NCBI RefSeq assembly: GCF_949628215.1
Contig: NC_134279.1
Location: 12,010,041 to 12,074,040 of the forward strand
Source of the DNA: Phalacrocorax aristotelis
Taxonomy: Eukaryota > Chordata > Aves > Suliformes > Phalacrocoracidae
DNA: 64,000 bases
Reading direction: 5' to 3'
Of the stretch, positions 26,345 through 40,700 are shown piece by piece. The position numbers and the translations under genes are program-made. Within the stretch, counting starts at the first letter, position 1. Each line of letters starts with the position of its first letter. Under the pieces are notes generated by a model. That model saw nothing but the letters and a program-made list of their open reading frames with translations, made no database searches and was not told the origin of the DNA.

Positions 26345-26367
26345 AGCTGTGTTAATACAACACAGCT
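26345..26367. repeat. Perfect hairpin, 9-bp stem and 5-base loop
   Basis: AGCTGTGTT and its exact reverse complement AACACAGCT flank the loop AATAC. It lies just beyond the GC-balanced block and could mark the edge of an inserted element, though no partner copy of this hairpin is seen at the other edge. Confidence 0.8.
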
Positions 26368-29300
26368 TTTGAAGCTGCAGAGATGACTTTGAATTAAACT
26401 GGACTATTCACAAAGTAGGGGTTGAATACAGTTACACTTTTCTTCCCTTATCGCTGGGTCAGATAGCACACACGATGAGTTAGGAGCTGCATTTGATGCT
26501 TGTTGCACAGCTATGTGTACTACAGAAGATACAGCTCACCATTTTTGAAAGGTTTACTTCTAGCAGCCTGCAGCAAACTCATGTCAGGTGTTCTGCTTTT
26601 CCAGTCATTAAAATGCAGTCATTTTGGTGGTGGCTTTCTTTCACATAGCCAGGTCACACCATGTTCTGAACTAAGAAACCATAATTTCTTTTTATCAAGA
26701 AAGGTAATTTCTGAAATTTGCAATGTTTTGTGCTTGTTCGTTTTCCCTTTCTAGTGATGGATGGGGTGTACACGTTCAGAAGTTTCTGGCCTTGGAGAAG
26801 AAAGAAAATTGTGACCATTTTTGCTTAAGTTTAGTATTTCTACCACAAGTTATAAAAAGGTAAAAAGTGAGCAGGGAAGTGACACAGGTGACTTAGAACT
26901 GAAATGCAGAAGGCAATTTAAAAGATTAATTTGAGCCTTAAATATATTATATGTCTTAGAACTGGAACGGACTCTTCAGGTGTCCCCGTTGCAGCTAACA
27001 TCATTTTGAAAATGTGGCTTTCCTAGCATTATTTATTGTTTGACTACCTTACCATGACTTCATGCTTTCTGTATGGGGGTGTAGCGTTGGTGTGTGTCAG
27101 TCCAAAAGCTAGTACCAATTTGTCATTGCCACCACCTAAATAATAGCAAGTCCTTTCAATATTATACAAAAGTGCCGGGCTTTTAATTTTATTTTACTTC
27201 TCATTTCTTAGCCATATGATTCCTGCCTCTTGGCTCAACCTGTCAGATGTATTCATAAGCTATTTCTGACCTCCTGCAATTCAAGAACAAAAAAAACCAA
27301 ACCAAAACAAAAAAAAACACACCACCTTATAATGTGTGTAAATATCAATGGATGCAACATTTATCTGTGCAGAAAGTTCTAGCATTGTAAAGACAGCTCT
27401 GTATAGCCTTTAAGAACAGCTTTAACAAAACTTCCACGCCCTCTTCTTGTCTGTAGTTATGGAGGTTTTGGATTTTTTGTTTTGTTTTGTTTTAGTTTGG
27501 AAGAGCTAACTGATGGATAAAATAGGTTTATGTTGTATTATTTATTTGGAAAATCTGCTGCCAGTTTCCACGGCAGCTCAGAGATCTAGAAAGGTGAATA
27601 AATTTAAAACATTCAAAATCCAGTGCCACCACAAACAGCATATATTGGAAACTCCAAAGACACTGAGGAGAATCTTCTCATGAGCATTTGTTAAGTCTAA
27701 TGAGTAGAGGAAAGGAAAAGGTACTATCTGTATACACAAGGAGGAAGGGAGTAATTCATTTACTACATGGGTATTGAGAACAACGCAGTGTTCATAGGCA
27801 TAAGAGAGCTAAGGGAGTATATTAGCTTAACATGGACCCTGATGCAATAGACTTGCCTTTTCCCATATGAGGAGATATATTTGCAGATGTAACCGGTATT
27901 TCTTAAGTGCCAAACTTTGCTGGCTTGCAGATTGCAAGTTGTTTGTCATTTATCAACCTTTTAGACCACTCTTGTGTCCTGTCACTATAGCAACTCTATT
28001 GGCTTCTACAGCAACACCTGGCCCTATCAGTAGCTTTACCCTGTTGAAGTGTCTTCATAAATAATCCATGTGAAAGCGAATGTAGCTGTCATGTTAATTT
28101 GTGGCTAACCTGGTTCTGGCAAGTTTATAATTATATTTATGAAGCAAATAAAGCAGATTGTTTGCTTTTTCTTTAGACATGACTTAACACAAACTAACAG
28201 AAACAAATAAAAGAAGCTTTACTAATACCAGTCAAAGTAAAAAAAGAATGCCATGAGGATGTTCTAGTTACTATCTCACAAATCTGGCCTACTGTCTGTC
28301 TGACCTCTAGCTAATAGACATGGCGGTACTCTTTACAAAACGTGTTTACCTTCAGAGTAAATACTATATACAACCTTTGGTCGCTTAATTCCCTTCTTCT
28401 TCTGCTTCCCCCCTTCAACTCTTTTCTAATCTTGTCCCCACCCCAGTCTTGTCTCCATCCCTTAAATTTGGGGATAGCATCCACGGATGACAAAATAACA
28501 TTTTTGTTTAAAAGTATTACCTCAAATCTAGAAGGACTCAGTTGAGTTAGCTTCTGTTCACCACTCAAATTAATTGTGGATAATAGTAGGCTGAGGGTCT
28601 GCATCTCCCCTGACTTCCAGTGTCTCATCTTTAGATTTGGGCTTAATTTTGTGGCAGACCTTTTCATACATAGGTCAAAGAATCGTTAGCTTTAGGAGGA
28701 GTGAAAATTTTACATTGTGTTAATGCTTTTTCATTGCTCTTGATACCTGAATCTATGGGTGGGAGGTAGCTTGAGTAAAAGCCTACAATTCTACCCTTCT
28801 GTTGCTTCAACAGATAGCCTGACTAGAAAATGCAATATTGCTGGTATAAAGTAGTAGCAAATAATCTTAGACTGAAAATAAACTATTTGAGAAACTGTAA
28901 GGGAAAAGTGTGCCCACAGGACATAATATCCTCTGGAATTGCTCCTTATACATCACTGTTCAAGTCTGATGAAAACTTTCTGGCTACTTTCAGAGGACTA
29001 GACTGTTATCTCTTCAGCCAAGATAAATGGCTAAGTTCACAAAATACCGATTGTCATCAGTGGGCACTGCAGTTTGGCGCTGAAAAAGATATGCAGGTGA
29101 CATAATTATGGTTCCTTGTCTCTATTCTTGTTTGACAAAATGACTGTTTAAACTATTAGTAAATTTTTTGGATTATATGTGTTTATACAGATATCCTGCA
29201 CTATATTTATCTCTCTGGCAACTGAAACAAACTTACCTGTTAAAGGTTTACTAAGGCATACGCTTAATTTATTTAAGATTCTATTTTTACTATTTCCTGT

Positions 29301-31144
29301 ATTACAGGAGACCTTCATTAATTTAGAGCAACGCGACACTTTTTGTAGTTCACATCATATAAACAATTTCTTTCTTCATAATTATACCATCCTGCTAATT
29401 ATCCTTTCGGCCATTCTCTGAAAAGAATTCTTTAAATACAGTACGGATGACATGACTTACAAAACCAAAGTAACCAAATCAACTAAAATCAAAGTAAACC
29501 TTTTTTCCAGGGTTAATTGAAGTCAGTCTGTACAAGACAGCTACAACTCATGTTGTAGGACTGTTGCTATAAAAAATTAGCTTTTTCAGTTTGCAGCCTC
29601 TTCTTATAAAAAATGCCAGTTCAGTTAAGAGTGTCTGCGAGTTTATATCTGTGTATATAATTCATAGAGGAATTACATCTGGAGGTGCTGCCTACTGAAA
29701 TAGCTGACCTGCTTTTATCCCCTGAAGGATATTTGTTCAGCACATCCCCTGAAAAAAAATAATTTGCTACCTCATCGTAGTGTAATACTTAACAACAACG
29801 AAACACATACATAACAATCTTGTTGAACTGAACAAGGCCATTAATGCAGGAGCAGTGAGTGAGAATGTAATAGAAAATGAAAGACAGAGAAAAGAACCCT
29901 CTTGTCAGCTTCCTCTCCACGGTGTGTGGACGAGTCAGAGAGGACAGTCTGCCTCTGTCACAAGAATGCTAAGTCCAGCTGGTGGCTCTGACCCTACTAC
30001 TGCCAGTGTGTACAAAGAGAGGCCAATCCCTATAAACTGTGTATCTCGTTAGCATTTTGAAAGAACTCCTTTCTGAAAGCTGAAGGGAGTTATGAATGCG
30101 GGTGATTGAGTACAAGGCTAGATATTGATACAGGTACAGGTGTAGAGGGTTCTTGTCTTGAGCAGCCTACTGTGTGAAACTAGACCAGAGCAACTTTGAG
30201 AGGAGGATCTGATTAAGTAATCTCACATGTACTGGATATCAATTCAATAATTCACCAGCCAAAAATTTAATTACCACTGCATGTATACCCTTAAGATCAA
30301 GTTATCGTATGATCCTGAAACAGTATTCAAAACAGAATCCTTAAGGTATCGCATGGAAAGGCTCTGCAATCCACATGGGCCAGGGTCCTTGTAGAGCTGG
30401 TGTAAAGATTTGCTCTTGGCCAAACCGGTAACACCACTTATTTCTGAAAGGAAATGTCATGCAGTTCTCTGCTCTTCCCAGGCCTGATACCTTCAGGGGA
30501 ACCAGAAGCAATATGCCCGCTCCTTTCACTGTGCACAGTTTCTGCTTGACGTGTCTTGGGTTGTTCCTTCAGAAGACCGACTCATGGAGTGAGTCATAAG
30601 TGTAGAGGTGCTGAGAATTCAGAAATCATCTACACAAGGAAGAAATAAGGTAAATATGCCTGTACTTCAGTGTTTACAGTGTACTGTAACATTTGGCAGT
30701 GAAAGGAGCTGAAGTGTATCACTAAAGCCTACCATAACCAGCTAAATTATTATGCATACCTGGAATGTTTTTCAGGGCAAATGAAGGTCAAGAAATGGAT
30801 GGGGGGAATGACGCATCTCCAGAGTCTCTATTAAGAATGAGTAGGTTCAGATTTTACTTACATTCCTCACACATGTGTCTGTGTGAAAATGGTAACATTT
30901 CTCGTAATAATTTTTAAGAAGATTGCAACATTTTAAAATGTTACTTAGGTTTTCTGGTATGATTTATCCCATTGTCCACAGCAGGACTGCTCATGTAAAA
31001 AGGCAAATGAGATTATTTGGTTATCTTTTGCCTTCTTGTTTAGTCTGTCTACTCTAATTCTAATACCATCTGTCTTTAAGAATCAGCATTTCTGCAGTCT
31101 TTCCAGTTTCTTCTTGACTACTATTAGTCATTTTAGATTCAGAT

Positions 31145-31215
31145 TTGGAAAGCTCTGTATACAGTTCTGGTCTTCCCCATTTTTTTTTCACACAAAGATG
31201 GGTAAAGTATAGAAT
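31145..31215 (+). mobile_element. Possible ancient CR1/L3 fragment
   Basis: The word 'tatacagttctggtcttcccca' resembles the strongly conserved C-terminal reverse-transcriptase segment of CR1/L3 elements that encodes VQFWSP. Here it translates as IQFWSS. The flanks are interrupted by a T9 run and cannot be followed with confidence. It may be an old fragment or a coincidence. Confidence 0.25.
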
Positions 31216-34200
31216 GCCATGTTTGTTATATGAGAGAACAGGGATGGCTTTAAAAAGTAGAGGTGACTTTGGCTAAATATGCTTTTTGAGTACAAATGTG
31301 ACTCAGCAATTACATTTGATTTGATGAAAAAAAAACATCAAGACAAAAGCCAGATAAATTACCTACTGCAATAGGGAGCATACCTCCTACACCACCCCCC
31401 CCAGACTGTATCTTAAGTGTGTCAAATGATGATTTGCCGCTTCCTTACACACAACCTTAGAAGCAGCTTTCTAATCTTCAAGACTTTTAAGAAGTTGCTA
31501 CAGATAATAAGAGAGCCACGACAAAGAAATCTTACTATCGCCTCATGGAGTTATTACAAGTTTCTTAATTTATAGCTACTTACTTGGGATGGGGGAAACA
31601 AAGGCAATTTAAAATAATTATTTTCAAAATTGTTAAAATGAATTAACTTAGTGTTCTGGTGGTATTGGTATAGTGTCAGTAGTAACTCTGCATTGGTATG
31701 GAGCGGAACAAAGGTATGCTCATATTTTGCTGGAACAGCAGAAACTTATTCTAATTGTTATTGATTACTCCAACCTACAGCAGTTTCACAAATATTTCTG
31801 AGCTTGTAAAAATATTAAGTTTCTATAAGCATCACTTTGAATTTGCAGGATACGTTGTACTTGTTTTTCTTCAACTGATTGCCTCTATCTAAAGTTACTT
31901 TTTAATGATTATTTAATTTTTCTCCTTGCTTCTCCAGCAGGAAAGTGTTGCACAGTGACCAAGTGGTCTCAAATCTCAAAGCTTTTCCCACCAATTGATT
32001 AAACATAGATCATAGGTGGACAACTGCTATCTGAGTTTGTAATTCTTGGGTGGTTGGTAAGCCAATTTAAGGTAGCTAATACCATTCATCACTGAAATAT
32101 GAAAGCCTGTGGGATTGGGGAACTGGAAAACTTTAAATCTCAGTTTAAGTAGGAAAGTCTGAGTGTATATCTGAAATAATAGCAAGTGCTCCACCCCAGA
32201 CAGTCTCAGCATAAAGCACAACATATTTTGATCAGAGAGTATCTAATGTGATGTTTGCAAACTTCATGAAATATACATATCCTTCCCTGTCTGAATTCTT
32301 AAAACATCTAAGCTTTAAAGAAATTATTATGAAGTTTCTCGTGTTTATGTGGTTTTGCTCTTTTTATTGCATTTTTGAGTAGGGAAGAAAGACAGTAAAA
32401 TAAAAGGAGCTTGTAAAGAGAGAAGCAAATTCTTGCTTATAAAATGAAAATTAGTACTACCCACCCACCACCACCCCACTCCCCCTACACCCTAAAAAAA
32501 AAGTATAGAGGAGCCTTAAATGATCCTATAGGAATGACTGTATCTACAGTACACCTCAAACCAGGTATTTCAAAGCTAGGTACGAATAGGAGTCCAATTC
32601 AGAAGATTTATTGAGCAGACTGCAGTTTTCTTGTATACACACCTCAGTTTCCTTCCCACTGAAGTCAAGGAGTGTGAAGATTGTGCACTGCCACTTCTTG
32701 ACCCACTGTGTGCAGGGTGGAGGAAGCCCAGCATGTACTTGGGCCTAGAAATGGTGAGGTGCCCCCATTTCAGGTGTATCCAGTGCCCATTAATTTATGC
32801 TCCTTCCCTGCAAGCTAGGTCAGGCCATAGGGATGGGGCAACAGCACTGCTCTCTGTTAATTAGGCAGCATGGCTACTGCTACCATCCAACACTTGTGTC
32901 CTAAACTGGATGCAATGCTACTTTGAAGGGGATATCCGCAGCAAGGAGAGGACGGAAACAGCATTAAGTGAAATATCTGTGTGAATAATACTGAATTCTA
33001 AATGTGTCACCCTTGGTAAAGCTGGCGGTACAGCTCTGTGCATTCTGCTGAAGGGAGGGCAATGAAAACAGGAGGGAAGAAATAGGAGCAGTCTGTCTAG
33101 AACGGGGCAGCACCCAGGTCTAGCAGCACTAAGAGGTGAAAAACAACCATTTGCATCACTCTGCAGATGCAGCAAACTGTAGGAACAAGAAAGAGATGTT
33201 CAGCTCATCTGAGTGTAGCAGGGAATGAGCACTTTGGGACAGGGCACCTGGCTTCTCTGTTTGCCCTGCCTGCAGCCACTTGCTGGCCCTCAAGGTGTTG
33301 CGTGTTTTTAGCCATCTTTTCTCCCCTTGCTGTACCTGGCATGCTGCGGCTCACTGCCAGTAGTTGCTGGGTCCTAATACAACCTCTTCGAGATCTGGTT
33401 ATGGAATCAAGTCCCACTTCCACTGAGCCCACAACCTTGCCAGTGGCTCCCTTGGTATGCTGGCTTCTTATACCACCGTGCTGAAGCAGCTCTGGTATAA
33501 TATAGAGCTATCTCTGAAAACCGTGGGGTGTTTTGGAAGAAAGATGTCCACAAAAAGGTGCAATGATGTGACCTTGAGTAACAAATTCAGGAATGATGGG
33601 AATACAGTACAATTTTTGTTTAGGAAGGGCCTCCGTCTGTACTTTAAAGTTATGCTAATAACCAGATTTCTTGGCTGCCTACTTTTATTTAGGCTTATTT
33701 ATCTTGGTCATCTGGTTGTATTTGTTCTGCAAACACCTTTCTGTTCCCCCCAAGTAATTTTTCAACCTATTAAGCAGTTTGATTTTGAGAGAAAAAGGTT
33801 TTTCAAACTTCTCAGAGGTTTGAACTGCCTACAATTTTCAGCAGCTGTCTTGAGGGGGGACATTATGTTAGTGATGAGAATCAGGGGAAAAATAAAGGGA
33901 ACTTGAGTTGATCTGTTTTGTTGATGTGCCAGATGAATTACTCAAAATATTTGTGGCTCAGAATGACTCATGATTTTTTCTTCTTTCTTAATAGGTTTGG
34001 GGGAGAGATGGGACAGGGATGGGAGAGCAGGTTAGAGGATGTGGAGGAAGGACTCAATATTGCAAAACTGAGAAAGATAGATATTGGAATGCATAGGAAA
34101 GAACTAGAGTTAGAGTAGAGATGGACAGGGGATAAAGATCTAAGTCATAAATCTATAGGAAGAACTTTGTTAGCCATACTCCTTGTGAAAGAACTAATTT

Positions 34201-35743
34201 AAGTGCAGAAATTTTCTGAAGTCTCAGATCTTTTCATTAATCTCCAGGTTAGCACTTTAAAAAGGTTTACCATAAATTCAGCACTTGATAGTTTTCTCCC
34301 ATTGGTGCAAGGCCTCCCTCTATTACATTTTACACCTATTTTTTTTTTTTCTTTCAGAATTAGCACCAAGCAGCTATATGCCACATGGATGTTTCTCTAT
34401 AATAGGCAAACCCCAGGAAGCTCATTAAGTTTTCTTTATGGCTCCTATGCACTGCTGGAACCATACCTAAGTGGAGTGTTTGACTGTCAGTGATTAGATA
34501 CCATGAGGGTATATACTTCAGAAAATATCATAGTTGGCATACAGAAATAGAGAAGTATAACAGCACTGCAGAGGACCATTTATTCAACAGGCCTTTCAGT
34601 TGCATAAACAGTAACACTTACTGAGTTCCTGACATTGGCTTCCAGCTTCAACAGTAAAATTGTTTCTGGAAGATCCTCTGTGTAACCATACAATATGGCA
34701 GAAGTTAATATATCCTAAATTCAAGAAAATTGTGGATGTCAGAGATGAGCAGATTCCTACTAGTTTAGATTTTTACTGTTTACAATTCTATTTTGAGTGC
34801 TTTGGTGTAAAATACTTCTTTGAAGGGAAATATACTTGTGAGAAATATGGCTTTGGTGGAATATTTAGTGGGTGACTGGGGGGAGGGAATAGTCTTGTTA
34901 CTCAAATGTTCCGTTTTAACGTGATGCTTACGTAAAGACATTAAGTGACAAACTTGAAAAATGCCAACAGATAGGCTACTCCTGAAGCAAAATATGCCAG
35001 GTCTGTAACTGTTATGAGGTTTTATTATTTCTTGTGTTGGTGAGCATGAGAAATTGGTGCTGTTATCAAGGTAATCTTTGATAGTACTCTAGGAAAGGTA
35101 CTACTGAGGAATCTTCTTTTCCTTCTTCCTTTATTCCTTCCCCTTTTCCCAAAATTTCTGATTATCTGTTAACATTCTAGAATTGTTTTTTTCCATAACA
35201 AGTCATCTTTTCTATTTTAGGCCTTCCTACTTTTCTCTGCATCCACACCACTGTAGATTCATTGCACAGTTTTTGTTATATTTGAGTGGATAGGCGGATC
35301 TTTCATACTAAAATTACAGTTCCCAAGACTTATAAGAAGACAATAATAAAATGACAGAGAAGATCATACGGAGATCATGCCCTACAGCATGTGTACTTTA
35401 AAATGTCTTCAGGCAGGACCCACAAAGGTCGTTGTACCACCCATGTTTGAAGCCCTCTTGTAAAAAGTTAGCCAATGCATTGCAGCTTAGTATTGAGTAG
35501 TAACCTAGCAATGCCATTAGGCAGTGCGTGCTGCTCTCTGTGTCAGTCTGACTTAGAAATGAAAGTGTATTTGAAACATTTGTCCCCTTCTTTAAATTGT
35601 TTGGTATAGTCTGAGGGATGCTAAGTAAGTAATATTCTCTGTTTTGCAGAGCACCCCTCCTGTTTTTATGTGAAACAACTAACAGTTCTCAGTAACTTTT
35701 AATACAGTCTTACACAATGAGGTGTAAATTGCACCAAAACTGT

Positions 35744-35760
35744 AAAAAAAAAAAAAAAAA
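35744..35760. repeat. A17 homopolymer tract
   Basis: Seventeen A following CTGT and followed by GG. On the plus strand it could be the tail of a retroposed copy, but nothing upstream is recognisable and no flanking direct repeat is evident. Confidence 0.9.
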
Positions 35761-37261
35761 GGTTAGTACAATAATTTTCCAAAGTTTTGCTGCCTTCCTC
35801 ATTTCAGTAGGGGCTAAACCCCGCCCTGCATTGCAATGATCGCGGGGACCAGCAGGATGCACTTATGGTCACAGGAGCGCAGAACTGGGCACCTCCTGCC
35901 ACAGCTCCTCCACGCAGTGCGCCCGAGAACAGGTCGTGGTTGGCACCTTTCCGAGCCCACAGCCCTGGGCTCATCTCAGCTTCCCCCATAAGTTAGAATA
36001 ACCACGAGCTGCTCTAATTTCTCTTGGCAGAAAGAGCTCCCTGGAGGCATTCCTCTGTTTCTGAATACTTTGTGTTAGTCGGAGACACTGCTTAAGATAC
36101 TCCCTGTCTCTGTGTCAAGGACAGGGAATACGTTGCATAAAGCACTTTGCTCAGAGGCCTGTTAAAGGCACCTTTATGTCTCTAATGGACTAGAGCAGTG
36201 CATGAGGGATTAATCAGAGGGCAAGAATGATCCTCACTCCTTGGTTCACGAAATATTAGTATCTCACAGACCACATTTTCATTTTCTTACAGCACTTCAC
36301 AAGCCAAGCGAATGCTTCAGGACAAGTCGCTTATTACTCAGGGACAGTAAAGGATAGAAGCTTCACAGAAGCAATATATTTACTTCTAGGAAGAGTATCT
36401 TCTGTCAGTTCTCATTTTCTCCTTGGTTTTGAGCTTGCCTAGGAGCAATTCTGGCAAGATCTGAAGGGAATGGCCACGGGAGGTCACTGTGACAGGACTC
36501 CCTAAGTAGGTCTCAGAGGGCCTCTGATAGGAGATAGGGGGACGTTTTTTACTTTCTCTAATAGCTTCTACAAAACAACAAACTTCTTCACCACCCCCTC
36601 CCCCCAGTAATAACCCACCTACTTGTGTGAGATGGTATAGTTTTTCCATACCTGAAACAAAATTAGAGATGATACAGTAATGGGCTCACAGCATGGATTA
36701 TCTCCATGGCAATATATCGTACACTTTGGAAACCACTTGGTCTAGATGAAACATGTTAACCCTTTCTTTGTTTTGTGACTAGATGCAAAAAAGATGCCTG
36801 GATTACTCTGATTAGTTAATTTGGTACTGTTACTCTTATTTTCTTTTTCTCTGTTTTTAATATTCCTCTTTTCTGTGTCCTTCCTGTATCTTTCCTACTC
36901 TGTTAAGCTGGCGTAATTAATTTTCACTCCATTGTGTATTACTTTCTTGCCGTCAACTACAAGTGAAATTGCAGTTCTCCAGCCTCTATATGAGACAGAA
37001 GAAGCACTCTTACACTTTCTTATTAAGTACCAAATACCTTAGAGGTCTAGAAGGTGGAAGCTCTGAGCATGTCTCTTTCCCCTTGGGCTATCTTTCAGCA
37101 AAAATTTTGCTGTTCTAATTGGCCCTGGCCTGCTAATACGTGGTTAGAAACCAAGAGAATAAATGAACTCATGATGGGTAAATATTTACTACTGCCATTC
37201 TCCTGACGAGGAACCCTTTCCTCCAGGATGTTATAGTAGCCACCAATATAAGAAGAGCTGG

Positions 37262-37785
37262 GCTGCGTTATGTTTGTAAGTGCCCCCCAAGTAGCTGCAG
37301 ACTGCATAGCCACCTACTCCCTGAACTAAACAAATCCAGCTTCTGCAGTCTCTCCTCACAAGCTGTGTGCTGTAGGGCCATTATTGTCTTGGTAATCTGC
37401 TGGATTTTTTCCAAATTCTCAACGTCTCTCTTGAACTGGAGAGTCCCAAAACTGGCCATGGTGTTTTAGGTGAGCCTCCACGAGTGTTGAGTTAGATAGG
37501 TATAACAATCTGTCTTGTTCTGCTGGCTGTTCTCCTCGTAATGCTGCATGTGTAGTTTGCCTTGTTGCTGTGAGAGCACACTCTTTAGTTCATTTTAAAC
37601 AAGGCATCTGCAGTAACTGCCAGACCTTTTCCATCATAGCTGGCACTCTGCAGGTTGACTTCCAGCCTGTACTGACACATAAGGTTATTCAGCCCTAAGT
37701 GGAGAACTTTTTGCTTTTCCTTGTTGGACATGAGTAGGCCTGATTCTGAAGCTTTTCAAGGTCCTTCTGGACTGACTGGGTAAAA
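37262..37785 (-). mobile_element. Degraded CR1 LINE, 3' part of reverse transcriptase
   Basis: Read on the minus strand, the segment encodes the C-terminal end of a CR1-type reverse transcriptase. The frame at 37459-37268 gives SFGTLQFKRDVENLEKIQ, then a lysine-containing segment, ACEERLQKLDLFS and a final R-L-x-S-L-Q pattern. These follow the family order of VQFWAP-type, LE-VQ-type, YEERL-LGLFSL and the final RGDL/YLKG-type block. Sequence further right (to about 37785) corresponds to upstream family parts, including the 'aacttcatgag' and 'ctttcaaggtccttctggac' analogues. Frameshifts and stops break the frame beyond 37459, so the copy is dead. It is 5'-truncated, as is usual for CR1. Confidence 0.75.
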
Positions 37786-40700
37786 CTCCCCACTCAGAAA
37801 CTGAATCTCTGAAATGGGTTAAAAGTTCTGACTTAGCCAATTTAACCACATTGAATTAAGTTTATTACAAAAGTGAGTCTCTTCTTTGTTACTTGAGACA
37901 CATCATTCAGTTAGTATCTGTCCCCTTGCTATAAAACATTTTGAACAAGAGTGTTCCACCGAAATAGATTTGTGGCTAATCTTGACCCACGTGCTCTAAC
38001 TTGCATTATCATCTATCCTGCAGACTCTGTAAGGCCTGAGTTCTATCTTCCTCATTTTTTGTAGTACAGTCAATCCAAATTAGACTAAACTAAAAGATAT
38101 AACCTAGTCCAGTTCAAAACAGGCATTCGGCATTCTGGCTGGCCCATTTCAAGTATTACTAGTCTTGTAGGTATAGTTATTTCGCAGGCTAATTTATTTC
38201 AGAGTCATCTTAAGCATCAGCAATTTTTAAAGGCTGTGGTACTGAATTCTGCCAGGACTCAATGCAGCAAATTCTGCTAGTAATTATTGCATTTTATTTC
38301 ATTAATCAACATAAGGGTATTCCTCACTTTCCAATGCAAAAAAAAATAAGAACAGCATTAAGATCAGTATTTTTTTATTATTTTTATTGATTTAGAAGGT
38401 CTATTTCTTGTTTTACTTCACCACTGAATCATTTCAAAATCACTGAAGGCAAAGGTGTTACACTAGCATAAAATCAATAGGAAGGGAGTTAAAAGGGCCA
38501 TACTTTCTACATTCAGAGAATGAGAAATGAAAGAGAGGTTTATAATATCATAAACCTTGGAACTGTATCTGGTAATTATCCCCGATACGGCCTGCCAGGG
38601 AAATGACCACCATCTGCTGCTGCCCACCAGTGCCCTGAAAATACAATCAGGCTGCTAGTACTTGCTGGAACTAGCAGTAAACTAATCCTCTCAATTTCAG
38701 CTCTTAAGATTACATGTAATTGTGTGTAAGATGCAGGCTCAGTCTGCACAAATTTTTCAGGCTCTGAAGTTGTGAAGATTGAAGTAGATCTCATTTGTCC
38801 TAAACTTGTTGTTTAACTTCCCCCTCTGTATTTGTATTTTGTCACTGCTTTTGTTTTAAAATTTCTGGCAAAAAATGGCTACCTGCAGAGGTTTCAGTGT
38901 ATTCTCTCTGGTTCATGCATTTAGAAGTGAGACTTTTTGTCACAGAGCAGCTTTGAGCTAAAGTTAATCTTTATGAAACTGAGATAAGACTGCTTTTAAA
39001 ATAAAGAAAATGTTTCGAGGTTCTGAGGGAGTTTCAGTAATATACACACATCTCTACAAGGAATATACAGCAACTAGTCCATGGTAAGACAAAGTGCGAT
39101 AAAGAAATCTGCTGAAATGAAAGAATTTACAGTAGGAAGAAATGGCACAGAAAAGTTAGATTACAAGAAGAAGGAGGCGAAATAGAAAAGGAGAGATTTT
39201 CTGAAGAATACAGGGGCACCCTAATTCTAGTTTGGCCATTCCTATGTGCCTCTGTCTTTCAATGCAGTAATAAAAGGGTATCTTCACAGAAGATTTTCTT
39301 ACTAAAACAAGTAGAGCAATAATAGAATAAAATAACGTGCGAGTTCATAGTACTTCAAAGTACAGTAAAGAAGTACTAAAATATTCAACCAATAGCTTCT
39401 AAAACTAGAGAAAATGGAATTTAGGGAAAAAATGGGAATATGAATAAGGCAGAAAGGAGAGAAGGAGGGATTCTGTTTTGTTTGCTCTCCCTCCCCCATT
39501 TCAGACGGATTAAAGAATTATTAAAAATTAAAATGCAAAATCGCTTTCAGACAAACCAGTTGAGAATGGCTTCAGCTGAACAGGGTAATGCCTGGATCCC
39601 AAGGGACCCGATTCTTCATCTGTTTTTGGCTATGATATAAAGGGTGTCTCAGAATCATTTGGAGTGGCCTGCAGCAGCAATAACGTATTCCTTAGAGCTG
39701 CGCTGCTCATTGACAGTATGCAGGACAAGAGAGGAAAAAACCACTGGAGAGACTTTTTGTTAGTGTGAAGTGAAGCACTTTGGCTTCTGTGAATGAAAAC
39801 AGGACTATGGCGGCATTAGCTACAAATTAAGGATGAAAATAGGCTCTGCCATAAGAGGTATTTCTCAAGAGATAGCCATCTCAATTTTTGGTCAGTGTTT
39901 GGAGGCAAAGAGGGTGTAGGGCTCAAGCTGAACTCAATTAAATCGTGGAATGTGTTGCGAAATTAAGGTTGTGAATATTTTAGAAAAATGTAACATTTTG
40001 CTCATTTAATTGTGCAAGTATCATTAGGGATTCAGGTGGAAGGTATTACATTGATAGACAGTAGTATTACAAGGGAAAATAAATCCACTGGCCTTTCAGG
40101 CAGTAACGAGCACTGAACACATAATTTCCACTCTGTGGCTCAGAGAATCCTGTTCCATACGTAAATACGGAGGAAAATAAGGGTTTACATACTAAAACAA
40201 CCCAGTAGTCTACATTAGGGACTCCCATGCGTAAGCTTACAAGAGTGAAAGAGTGGAAGCTCCTCTAACTCCCTTGCCTACCTCCCTGGCTGGGCGGCTG
40301 TTCATCACCACCTTTCGCAAACACTCCTGTGCCCAGTGCAGAAAATGCAGCCGGTCCTAGGGAGGGAAAGAAGGCACAGTGGTTGCCTCTAGCAGCAGGA
40401 GGCAGAGGGCACAGCAGAAGGTACTGTCATTGGTATTGGTCTTCTGAGACAGCTGCTGCACCTCTTAGCTGCTTTTTTCCCCCTCTGTCTTAACTTTCAA
40501 GTCCGTGCTTTCCTTCTAATTATAAAATAATAAAGGAACCTCACAGTGGTTCTGCGCAATCATCTCGAGGTTTTAGTCCCAATTCTCAACTCGCAATATT
40601 TTTATTTCAGCTTCATTTCCTTCTCTCCGGTGATATTCAGTTACACTGAAACACAACTTTCTGAACTATCTTTATGGATAACATATAGAGGCAAATTCAG

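Larger units (their letters stand above)
26368..37261. other. Gene-free unique sequence
   Basis: No gene was identified. Open frames here are short and overlap on both strands. The stretch contains A-rich low-complexity DNA (27290-27316), C-rich runs (31392-31402 and 32461-32492), an A17 tract and one weak LINE-like fragment, the last two listed separately. A frame at 33992-34118 preceded by a good acceptor-like tract was considered and rejected. Confidence 0.5.

Noticed and set aside
28285-28330. 'gtctgacctctagctaatagacatggc', like the reverse complement of an L3/CR1 3' end
   Set aside because: Only about 25 bases agree, with no continuation on either side.
33992-34118. Open segment after a good acceptor-like tract (TTCTTCTTTCTTAATAG), encoding FGGEMGQGWESRLEDVEE and ending in a stop
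   Set aside because: Purine-rich composition alone produces the charged residues. No upstream partner exon and no polyadenylation context that I can support.
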